DNA from: JADJNY01 sp046349615
GTDB lineage: Bacteria > Planctomycetota > UBA1135 > GCA-002686595
Direction: 5' to 3'
Length of the DNA stretch: 64,000 nucleotides
Assembly (NCBI GenBank): GCA_046349615.1
Contig: JAXMBZ010000005.1
Location: 1-64,000 of the forward strand
In this document: one piece after another, positions 9,403 through 16,620 of the stretch
Position numbering within the stretch: the stretch's first letter is position 1
How the letters are laid out: each line of letters begins with the position of its first letter
Program-made: the position numbers and the translations under genes
Notes under the pieces: generated by a model
Told to the model about the DNA's origin: nothing
Database searches by the model: none
What the model saw: the letters and a program-made list of their open reading frames with translations, nothing else

Positions 9403-10731
9403 ATGAACGAGCTCGCCCAAGCCCTCCTCGAGCGGATCCGCGCCCGGCGCGCCCGCGTCGGCGTCGTCGGACTCGGGAGCGTCGGGCTGCCGCTCTCGCG
9501 CGCCTTCGTCGACGCAGGCTTCGACGTGCTCGGCTTCGAGCGCGACGGAGCGAAGCTCGCGCGTCTCGCGCGCGGCGAGGACGTGCTGCTCCACCTCGGC
9601 GCGGGGTTCACGCGGCGTCTCCTCGACTCGGGGCGCTTCACGCCGACCGGCGACTTCGAGCGCGAGAGCGAGCTCGACGTCGCGCTGATCAGCGTGCCGA
9701 CGCCGCTCTCGCCGACGAACGAGCCCGACCTCGCCGACGTCCGCGCCGCCGCGGAGATGCTCGCGCGCCACCTGCGTCCCGGCGCGCTCGTCGTGCTCGA
9801 ATCGACGACCTACCCGGGCACGACCCGCGGCGTGCTCGGCGCATGCTTCGCGGCGCGGGGGCTCGAGCTCGGCCGCGACGTGTTCCTCGCGTACTCGCCC
9901 GAGCGCGAGAACCCCGGCCCCGACGCTCCGCCGACGCGCGCGATCGACAAGCTCGTCGGCGGCACGTGCCCGGCTTCGGTCGAGCTCGCGCACGCGCTCT
10001 ACGCGCAGGCGATCGAGCGCGTGCACCGCGTCGCGAGCGCCGAGGTCGCGGAGGCCGCGAAGCTCTTCGAGAACGTGTTCCGCGCGGTGAACATCGCGCT
10101 CGTGAACGAGCTCAAGGTCGCGCTCGAGCCGATGGGGCTCGACGTGTGGGACGTGATCGACGCCGCGGGCACGAAGCCCTTCGGGTTCATGCGCTTCACG
10201 CCCGGCCCCGGGATGGGGGGGCACTGCATCCCGATCGATCCGTGGTACCTCGCGTGGATCGCGCGCCAGCACGGCGCGCGCACGGAGTTCGTCGAGCTCG
10301 CGGGCGAAGTGAACCGGCGCATCCCGCGTTGGGTCGTCGACCGGCTCGAGCGCGCGCTCGCCGAGCGCGGCGTGAAGCTCTCCGGCGCGCGCGTGCTGGT
10401 GCTCGGCCTCGCGTTCAAGCCCGACGTCGACATCGTCACGGAGTCGCCGTCGCTGCGCCTCATCGAGGCCCTCGTCGAGCGCGGCGCGCGCACGGAGTGG
10501 AGCGATCCGCACGTCGCCGTCGCGCCGGCGTCCGCGGGCACGACCGTCGCGGGCACGCGCTCCGTCGCGCTCGACGCGGAGACGCTCGCGCGCTTCGACG
10601 CGGTGCTCGTGTCGACCGATCACGCGGCGTTCGATTGGGAGCTCGTCGCGCGGCACGCGCGGCTCGTCGTCGACACGCGCGACGCGCTCGGCGACCGACT
10701 CGCCGGCGCCGCGAAGTACGTTCGAGCGTGA
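9403..10731 (+). CDS. Nucleotide sugar dehydrogenase (UDP-HexNAc 6-dehydrogenase type)
   Basis: 442 residues of the UDP-glucose/GDP-mannose dehydrogenase family, closest in pattern to WecC/WbpA enzymes that oxidise UDP-N-acetylhexosamines to uronic acids for polysaccharide synthesis. N-terminal Rossmann motif VGVVGLGSVGLPLSRAF; middle domain with ESTTYPGTTR, YSPERENPG, EVAEAAKLFENVFRAVNIAL and GPGMGGHCIPIDP, where C275 is the catalytic cysteine; C-terminal NAD/UDP domain with GLAFKPDVD. It starts 33 nt after selA with GGAG upstream and could share its transcript. Exact substrate cannot be read from sequence, and no glycosyltransferases are adjacent. Confidence 0.9.
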   Translation: MNELAQALLERIRARRARVGVVGLGSVGLPLSRAFVDAGFDVLGFERDGAKLARLARGEDVLLHLGAGFTRRLLDSGRFTPTGDFERESELDVALISVPTPLSPTNEPDLADVRAAAEMLARHLRPGALVVLESTTYPGTTRGVLGACFAARGLELGRDVFLAYSPERENPGPDAPPTRAIDKLVGGTCPASVELAHALYAQAIERVHRVASAEVAEAAKLFENVFRAVNIALVNELKVALEPMGLDVWDVIDAAGTKPFGFMRFTPGPGMGGHCIPIDPWYLAWIARQHGARTEFVELAGEVNRRIPRWVVDRLERALAERGVKLSGARVLVLGLAFKPDVDIVTESPSLRLIEALVERGARTEWSDPHVAVAPASAGTTVAGTRSVALDAETLARFDAVLVSTDHAAFDWELVARHARLVVDTRDALGDRLAGAAKYVRA

Positions 10732-10791
10732 ACCGCCGGGCCACGCGCCCCCGAGCGTGAGCCCGCCGCGCCCGATGGAGAGCCCGGCGCG

Positions 10792-10807
10792 CTCGATCGC
10801 GATCGAG
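10792..10807. repeat. 16-bp perfect palindrome between convergent genes
   Basis: CTCGATCGCGATCGAG is fully self-complementary and lies 60 nt past the dehydrogenase stop and just before the stop of the minus-strand gene. It could be a bidirectional terminator (6-bp stem, CGCG loop) or a protein site. Confidence 0.35.
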
Positions 10808-10814
10808 GTTCCGT

Positions 10815-12239
10815 TCATTCGAGCACGCGCCCTCCGATCGCGACGCCCGTGAACGTGCCGGGCGCGACGAAGCGCCGCGCGCGACCGTAGGCATCGAGCC
10901 GGTCCTTCTCCGCGAGCCGTGTGTCGCGCACGAGCTCGACGAGCCACGCCTCCGCGGCGGCGCGGGCCGCGCCCTCCGATCGACGCAGCACGTTCTCCGC
11001 CACCTTCGCCGCCCCCTTGCGGCGCGCGCCGTCCGCGGGGACCTCGAAGAGCTCGCGCAGCGCCCCGACGGTCTCCGCCGCGACCGCGCCGCGCGCGGTC
11101 AGCGTGAGCGCCGCCTGCAGCGAGACCTTCGCGTCGGGATCCATGCGCGCGATGCCGACGAGCACGTCCTCGCGCTCCTCGCGGAGCCCCGAAACGAGCA
11201 GCTTGCGCGCGAGCGGATCGCGGCCCTCCGCGAGGAGCTCGCCGTACTCCCGCGCGATCGCGTCGGCCGCCCCCGGCCGACTCGCGAGGGCCGCGAAGGC
11301 CTCGTACTGCGTCTCCTCGGCGATGCGCGCGAGGGTGCGCGTCGCCTCGTCGACTGGAGCGGCCGCGGCGATCGCCTGCGCGACCGAGCTCTTGAGACGT
11401 GCATCCGCGGGGTGCGCGCGCACGAGCTCCTCTGCGATCGGAAGGAAGGTCGCGGGATCGTCGTGCAGGAGCGAATCGAGTGCGACCTTCACGAGCAGCG
11501 GGTCCTCGCCGCCCTCGAGGAAGAGACGCTGGAAGTCCGCGCGCCGCTCGGGGTCGGCGATCGTCCCGCCCAGGTTCGCGAGCAGCGGGACGTACTGCTC
11601 CGCCTCGTCGGGATGCTCGCGGCGGAGCGCGAGGACCTGCCGCAGGAACCGCAGGTCGAGCGCGGGCCCGTTCGCACCCTGCACGCCCTGCAGCATCGCG
11701 ATCGTCCGGCCGCGCAGCGTCTCCGGAAGGAGCGGCAGCAGGTCGAGCATGCGCCGCACGAGCGCCTCGCCCGCCGCTCCGAAGCGCATCGGCGCGCGCT
11801 CGTAGCTCGTGATCGCCGCCTCGAGCGCGAGGAGCGCGCCGCGGCACGCCTGTCCCTGCGACGCGAGCTCGGCGTGGACGAGCCAGTCCGCGACCTGGTC
11901 CGCGCGCGAAGGGAACGCGACGAGGTCGGCGAGGAGCGTCTCGAGCTCCTTCGCGTCGCCGAGCGCGTACGCCCGATCGATCGCCGCGAGCGCGCGCAGG
12001 AGCGCGTCTTCGTCGAGCGGGGCCGGCTCCACCGCCGCCGCCGCCGCCGCGGCCGGAGCCCGCGCGCCGGCGAGGTCTCCGTCCAGGTTCGCCGAGTTCG
12101 CAGGGACGGCGCGCGCGCCCGGCGCGGCGTCCTGCGCGGCAGAGGGCGACACGTCCGCCGTCCCGCGCAGGAGCCACGTCGTCGCGAAGAGCGCCCCGAG
12201 ACCTCCGGCCGCGCCGAGCACGAGGCGCCGCCGATTCAC
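10815..12239 (-). CDS. Membrane-anchored helical-repeat protein, function unknown
   Basis: 474 residues from a GTG at 12239 that overlaps the stop of the upstream gene (GTGA), so translation is probably coupled. The N-terminus (NRRRLVLGAAGGLGALFATTWLL) is a membrane anchor with an RRR patch that could be read as a Tat signal. An Ala/Pro linker follows to about residue 60. The remainder is almost entirely alpha-helical, rich in Leu, Ala, Glu and Arg, with HEAT/armadillo-like spacing (ALRELFEV, ALDSLLHDDPATFL). No catalytic motif is visible. I do not recognise the family. Confidence 0.7.
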   Translation of the reverse strand: MNRRRLVLGAAGGLGALFATTWLLRGTADVSPSAAQDAAPGARAVPANSANLDGDLAGARAPAAAAAAAVEPAPLDEDALLRALAAIDRAYALGDAKELETLLADLVAFPSRADQVADWLVHAELASQGQACRGALLALEAAITSYERAPMRFGAAGEALVRRMLDLLPLLPETLRGRTIAMLQGVQGANGPALDLRFLRQVLALRREHPDEAEQYVPLLANLGGTIADPERRADFQRLFLEGGEDPLLVKVALDSLLHDDPATFLPIAEELVRAHPADARLKSSVAQAIAAAAPVDEATRTLARIAEETQYEAFAALASRPGAADAIAREYGELLAEGRDPLARKLLVSGLREEREDVLVGIARMDPDAKVSLQAALTLTARGAVAAETVGALRELFEVPADGARRKGAAKVAENVLRRSEGAARAAAEAWLVELVRDTRLAEKDRLDAYGRARRFVAPGTFTGVAIGGRVLE

Positions 12240-12685
12240 GGGAGGCCTCCGCCCGAGCCCGAGGTCCCGCCCCACGGCGTGGGGGCGCAGTCCGCCGTGC
12301 CGAAGTCCTCGATCGTCCCGCCGACGACGGGCGTGCACACGCACTCGGGCAGCGTGAAGCCCGTGCCGAGGAGCGCGAGGCGCGAGCACTCGCAGTGCTC
12401 CTCGGTCACGTCGAGGTCGTCCTCCGTCTGGCAGTAGTGCCCCTCGCTCGCCTCGCCGTTGCACACCTGGTGCGACGGATAGCGGAAGCGGCGCGGGAAG
12501 CACTTCTCGCCGCCGAGGCTGAGCTCGAGGCCGAACAGGCTGATCCCGAGGCCGCACCGGCGCGGCGTGCCCTGTTCCTCGAAGCGCGCGGGCACTTCCG
12601 TCGCTTTCTCGTTCGGACAGCCGTGCGCATCTCGTCCCGTTCCGATCCCGAGGAGCGCCATCGTCGTCAAGCACGTCAGGAGCAT
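12236..12685 (-). CDS. Small secreted cysteine-rich protein, unknown
   Basis: 149 residues with a hydrophobic start (MLLTCLTTMALLGIGTG) that resembles a signal peptide, then ten or so cysteines (CGLG, KCFPRRF, VCNG, YCQTE, CECS, ECVCTP, DCAP) suggesting disulfides outside the cytoplasm. It overlaps the next minus-strand gene by 4 nt, so the two are likely made together. No known domain is recognised. Confidence 0.65.
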   Translation of the reverse strand: MLLTCLTTMALLGIGTGRDAHGCPNEKATEVPARFEEQGTPRRCGLGISLFGLELSLGGEKCFPRRFRYPSHQVCNGEASEGHYCQTEDDLDVTEEHCECSRLALLGTGFTLPECVCTPVVGGTIEDFGTADCAPTPWGGTSGSGGGLP

Positions 12686-12836
12686 CGTCGTCCCTCCAAG
12701 TTCGTTTCCTCGCGCGCGCCGCGATGTGCCGCGCGCGCACTCGCACGACGTCGCTCTCCGTCCGCGGGCATCGGAAAAATCCGAGGAACACGCGCTCCGC
12801 CGCCGAGCCCGCGTTCCGTCAACGACTTGCGCGCGC

Positions 12837-12842
12837 TATCCT
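12837..12842 (+). promoter_or_regulatory. -10-like TATCCT before selD
   Basis: TATCCT lies 8 nt before the selD GTG, with a weak TTCCGT 17 nt further upstream (12814-12819). The same hexamer precedes polA. Confidence 0.35.
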
Positions 12843-12850
12843 CCCGCCTC

Positions 12851-13918
12851 GTGAACGCGCAACCCAACAAACGACTCGTCGACTACGCCGACTGCGCCGG
12901 GTGAGCGGCGAAACTGCCCATCGGGCAGCTCGCGCAGGTCTTGCGCGGGGTCCAGGCGCAGTCCGGCGGCCGACTCTTGATCGGTCCCGAGACCTTCGAC
13001 GACGCAGGGATCGTCTCCCTCGCGGGCGCCCCCGGTCTGCCCGCAGATACGAAGGCCGCGCTCGTGCAGACGGTCGACTACTTCCCGCCCGTCGTCGACG
13101 ATCCGTATTGGTACGGCGCGATCGCCGCGGCGAACTCGCTCTCCGACGTCTACGCGATGGGCGGAACGCCGTTCAGCGCGCTCAACCTCGCCGGCATCCC
13201 GCGCGACTTCCCCCCCGAGTGGACGGCCGCGATCTTCCGCGGCGGCTTCGACAAGATGCGCGAGGCGGGCACGCCCGTCGCGGGCGGTCACACCGTCGCG
13301 AGCAACGAGGCATTCTTCGGCTTCGCCGTGACGGGCCTCGTCGATCGCGATCGCGTCGCGGCGAACTCGGGCGCGCGCGCGGGCGACGTGCTCTATCTCA
13401 CGAAGTCGCTCGGCATGGGCACGTTGACGACCGCGGCGAAGAAGAGCGCGATCGGTTGGGACGTGCTCGAGCCCGCCGCGCGGCAGATGGCGACGCTCAA
13501 CGATCGCGCGGCCGCGGCGATGAACGCGGCGGGCGTGCACGCGTGCACGGACGTGACGGGCTTCGGGCTCGTCGGCCACGCGCGCAACATCGCGAAGGCG
13601 AGCGGCGTCACGCTGCGCATCGACCTCGCGCGCTGCCCGCTCTTCCCCGGCGTGCTCGACCTCGCGCGGCGCGGGCTCTGCTCCGGCGGAGCGAAGCGCG
13701 GCAAGGCGGCGCTCGCGGACGTGGTGCGCGCGCGCGCGGAGCTCGAACCCGCGCTGGTCGACCTCGCGTACGACGCGGAGACGTCGGGCGGACTTTTGAT
13801 CGTCGTTTCGGTCGCGAACGCGGCGGCGCTCGAGCGCGAGCTCGCGGCGCGCGGCGTGCCGGTCCATGCGATCGGCGAGTGCGCGCCCGCGTCCGACGTG
13901 TTGATCGAACTCCGGTGA
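12851..13918 (+). CDS. selD: Selenide, water dikinase, selenocysteine-containing
   Basis: 355 residues if the in-frame TGA at 12902-12904 (codon 18) is read as selenocysteine. SelD makes selenophosphate from selenide and ATP. The N-terminus becomes RLVDYADCAGUAAKLP: Sec18 and K21 keep the spacing of the catalytic Cys17 and Lys20 of E. coli SelD, and other SelD proteins are known to carry Sec there. From codon 19 on the frame is open with typical motifs (ETFDDAGIVSL, VDYFPPVVDDPYWYG, ANSLSDVYAMGG, AGGHTV, DVTGFGLVGHA, YDAETSGGLL). GTG 12851 is the only start in frame upstream of the TGA that gives a normal N-terminus. A hairpin sits right after the TGA. Ordinary gene callers will start the gene after the TGA and lose the active site. 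Confidence 0.93.
12902..12933 (+). promoter_or_regulatory. Sec UGA codon and bacterial SECIS-like hairpin
   Basis: UGA at 12902-12904 is followed 9 nt later by CTGCCC (12914-12919), ATC and GGGCAG (12923-12928), a perfect 6-bp stem. A shorter register gives a CATCG loop 15-19 nt after the UGA, within the range known for bacterial SECIS elements. GCG/CGC (12905-12907, 12931-12933) can extend the base. This should recruit SelB for selenocysteine insertion. Confidence 0.7.
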
Positions 13919-15423
13919 CCGCCGCGCGCACGCCCCCGCTCCGGACGAACGACCTCGTCGCGGGGCCGCCGTGGATCCTCGGGTTGCGCGGTTCGCCGCT
14001 CGAGGCGCCCGAGAACACGCGCGCGGGGCTCGCGCGCGCGCTCGAGCTCGGCCTCGACGGCGTCGCGTACGACGTGCGCGCGTCGGCGGACGGCGAGCTC
14101 GTGCTCGCGCGGCACGCGGCGCTGGAACACGCGACCGACGGCGCGGGCGACGTGCGTTCGCGTCCGTGGAAGGAGCTCGCCGAGCTCGACGCCGGCGGCG
14201 CGTTCGGCGCGCGCTTCCGCGGCGAACGTCTCGCGCTGCTCGAGGACGCGCTCGCGCTCGCCGGCGTCGACGAGCACGGTCCGCCGCAGCACGTGCTCCT
14301 GCTCGAGGCCGAGGTCGACCTCGGGCGCGTGCGCGACCTCGTGCGCGAGCTCGCGCCGCGCTCGACCGTGCGCGTCGGCGCGCGCGACGAAGGCGTCTTG
14401 CTCGAGGCGCGCGACCTCGGGCTCGTCCCGATGCTCGTGACGGAGCGCGCCGGCCCGCGCGAACGCGAGTTCGTCGCGCGCGAGCGCATCGCGGCCGTGC
14501 TCGCGCCCGCGTCGGCGTGGACCGAGCTCGACCGCGAGGCGTGGGACTGCGAACGCTGGCTCCACGGCGTCGACGGCGCGGAGGAGTTGCTCGCCGCCGC
14601 GCGCGCGCCGTTCTTCGGCGTGCTCACGAACGAGCCGCTGCGCGCGCTCGCGGCGCGTTCCCTCGCGCGGCTCGCGCCGGACGACGTCGGTCCGTTCCCG
14701 GTCGAGGCGCCGGAGCTCGAACTCGAGCCCGAGCCGGAGCCGGGTCCGCGCGGCGCATGGTGGGGGAGTTGGAGCCCGCGCGCGCGCGTCCGCAATCCGT
14801 TCCCGTTCCCCGTGCGCGCGACGATCGGGGTCGTGCCGCGGCGCGGCGCGTTCGACATCCGGGGATTGCCCGTCGCCGTGGAACTCGCGCCCGGGGCCGC
14901 GCACGAAGTCGCGTTCGAGCTCACCGGCGGCGCGCGGCGTCCCGGCGGCGATCCGCTGCTCTTCGCGCGCTTTCGCTGGCGCGCGGGACCCGGGCGCGCC
15001 GCGGGCGAGCTCCTCCTCGACGCGCGTCTCGCGCGCGTGCGGCGCGCCGTGCTCGACGAGGAGCCGGCGCGCCTCGTGCTCCTGCGCGAGTCGAGCACGG
15101 ACGAACCCGCGACGATGATCGTGCGCCGCTCGCGCCGCGATCTGCTCGTCTCGATCGAGGGCATCGGCGGCGTGCGCGACGCGCGCGCGATCGTGCGCCT
15201 CGGCGACGGGATCACGCGCGGCGCGCGCGGGGTGCGCGTGCGACTCCCCGAGGGCTTCGAGAGCGACGCGCGCGGCGTCCCGTTCTCCTGCGGGTTCGAG
15301 GGTGTGCTCGACGGGGAGCGCGTGCTCCGCCGCTTCGCGGGCGGGCTCCCCGACGAGCTCGAGGGCGGTGCGCCCGGCCGGCTCGTGGCGCGCGGCGCGG
15401 CGGGCTCGGGCGCGCGCTCCTGA
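13915..15423 (+). CDS. Glycerophosphodiester phosphodiesterase-like protein, active site degenerate
   Basis: 502 residues from a GTG that overlaps the selD stop (GTGA). Residues 20-250 follow the GDPD TIM-barrel pattern: GLRGSPLEAPENTRAGLARALELG, then GVAYDVRASADGELVLARHAALEHATDG, then the (E)LDAGGAFGARFRGERLALLEDAL segment. In active GDPDs the first motif is HRG and the second ExD; here these are L24-R-G and A51-Y-D, and the usual HD is H67-A. It may therefore be non-catalytic or use other residues. A second part (about 255-500), rich in beta strands and Arg/Glu, is unrecognised. Coupling to selD may be positional only. Confidence 0.7.
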   Translation: MTAARTPPLRTNDLVAGPPWILGLRGSPLEAPENTRAGLARALELGLDGVAYDVRASADGELVLARHAALEHATDGAGDVRSRPWKELAELDAGGAFGARFRGERLALLEDALALAGVDEHGPPQHVLLLEAEVDLGRVRDLVRELAPRSTVRVGARDEGVLLEARDLGLVPMLVTERAGPREREFVARERIAAVLAPASAWTELDREAWDCERWLHGVDGAEELLAAARAPFFGVLTNEPLRALAARSLARLAPDDVGPFPVEAPELELEPEPEPGPRGAWWGSWSPRARVRNPFPFPVRATIGVVPRRGAFDIRGLPVAVELAPGAAHEVAFELTGGARRPGGDPLLFARFRWRAGPGRAAGELLLDARLARVRRAVLDEEPARLVLLRESSTDEPATMIVRRSRRDLLVSIEGIGGVRDARAIVRLGDGITRGARGVRVRLPEGFESDARGVPFSCGFEGVLDGERVLRRFAGGLPDELEGGAPGRLVARGAAGSGARS

Positions 15424-15469
15424 GCACGCGTCCCGCCGCGCGGGGCTCGCTTCGCCTGCGCGGCGTCCC

Positions 15470-15475
15470 TAGGCT
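15470..15475 (+). promoter_or_regulatory. -10-like TAGGCT
   Basis: TAGGCT ends 19 nt before the ATG at 15495. The same hexamer recurs before 19780(-), 23249, 40004 and 56268(-). Confidence 0.4.
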
Positions 15476-15494
15476 GGCGCCTCCTCGCCGGCCC

Positions 15495-16481
15495 ATGGAC
15501 GAAGCCCCCTTCCCGATCGACGTCGCGCAGTACGAGCTCGATGCGCAGCAGTTCCTGCAGCGCTGCGAGCGGCGCGCGAAGAGCTCCGGGAGCGCGGGCT
15601 GTCTGTGCTCGGTCGGTGCGCTGATCCTCCTCGGCGCGATGGGAGCGCTCGGTTCGTTCGGCGGCTGGGTCTTCTTCGTGTTCGGCACGGTCGCACTGTT
15701 CGCCGTCTTCGCGAAGCGCGCGGTGAACCAGTCCGTCGTCGACTTCCAGCACACGTTTCGCGCGAGCTCCGGCGTCGCGCGCCGCGAGGCCGCCCTCGCG
15801 TACCTGTGGCAGCGCGCGGAGGGCGCCGCCGCGAAGACGACGGCAGGCAAGGCCGCGAAGGACGTGCTCGCCGCGCTCGGCGTGCGCACGCGTCCGCGTC
15901 CGTCGGGCGCGCTCGAAGCCCGCGAGACGAGCGCCTTGCCGAGCGTCTCCGCGCCGACGCCTCCGAATCCCCCCGAGCGTTCGACGTCGCCGAGCGCGCG
16001 CCCCGCGGCGTCCGAGACCGCGGCCGCCGCCCCGGCGGAGCGCGCGTCCTCGAGCCCTCCGATGCCGCGCGCGACGCAGGGCCCGCACGCGCCGGCCCCG
16101 AGGTCGACTCCCTCGGCACCGCACAAGCCTCCGATGCCGCCGGCGAGATCGCCGCACGCGCCGCGTCCGGCCCCGCACGCGCCGCCGGCCGCTCCGGCGA
16201 GCGGGCCCGTCCCGTCCGCTCCGCCTTCGCCGTCGTGGAGCGGGGCCGTGCCCCAGGCCGTGCCGACGCGCGGAACGCCGAGCGCTCCCGCGGGCGCGGC
16301 CTCGAGCTCGAGCGAGGCCGGCGCCCCGCGCCCGATCCCGCCGCAGGCGCCGTCGGCGAGCCCGACGGGGGGCGTGCGGAGCTTGCGCTGCGACTACTGC
16401 GGAACCGAGCGGACGGTTCCTGCGCTCGCGGACGCGGGGCTCTGCCCCGTGTGCTACCCGCAGATCCGCCTCGAGAGCTGA
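15495..16481 (+). CDS. Membrane protein with Pro-rich linker and C-terminal zinc ribbon
   Basis: 328 residues. Two close hydrophobic segments lie at about 38-76 (GCLCSVGALILLGAMGALGSF, GWVFFVFGTVALFAVFA). A helical stretch follows to about 130, then some 160 residues of Pro/Ala/Ser-rich low-complexity linker, and finally a treble-clef or ribbon motif CDYCGTE...CPVCYP at about 298-323 that should bind zinc. The architecture suggests a membrane anchor presenting a small binding module on a flexible tether. Pro/Ala bias makes homology unreliable, and I recognise no family. TAGGCT just upstream supports the start. Confidence 0.7.
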   Translation: MDEAPFPIDVAQYELDAQQFLQRCERRAKSSGSAGCLCSVGALILLGAMGALGSFGGWVFFVFGTVALFAVFAKRAVNQSVVDFQHTFRASSGVARREAALAYLWQRAEGAAAKTTAGKAAKDVLAALGVRTRPRPSGALEARETSALPSVSAPTPPNPPERSTSPSARPAASETAAAAPAERASSSPPMPRATQGPHAPAPRSTPSAPHKPPMPPARSPHAPRPAPHAPPAAPASGPVPSAPPSPSWSGAVPQAVPTRGTPSAPAGAASSSSEAGAPRPIPPQAPSASPTGGVRSLRCDYCGTERTVPALADAGLCPVCYPQIRLES

Positions 16482-16620
16482 AGGCCCGCGTCGGTTCTGC
16501 GCGGACGCGTCCCACGCGCGAGACGTACGCGCGTCACCCCGCGGATGCGCGCTTGTCGCGCTCAGGGGCGGAACAGGATCTTCCGATCCAGCCTCCGCCC
16601 CCCGAGTCCCAGGACCCGCC

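Noticed and set aside
7657..12177. A 1,506-codon minus-strand open frame over selA and the sugar dehydrogenase
   Set aside because: Antisense shadow of clearly recognised plus-strand genes; no domain and no start signal.
13915..15423. Calling this an active glycerophosphodiesterase
   Set aside because: The catalytic His and Glu of the family signatures are replaced, so only family membership is claimed.
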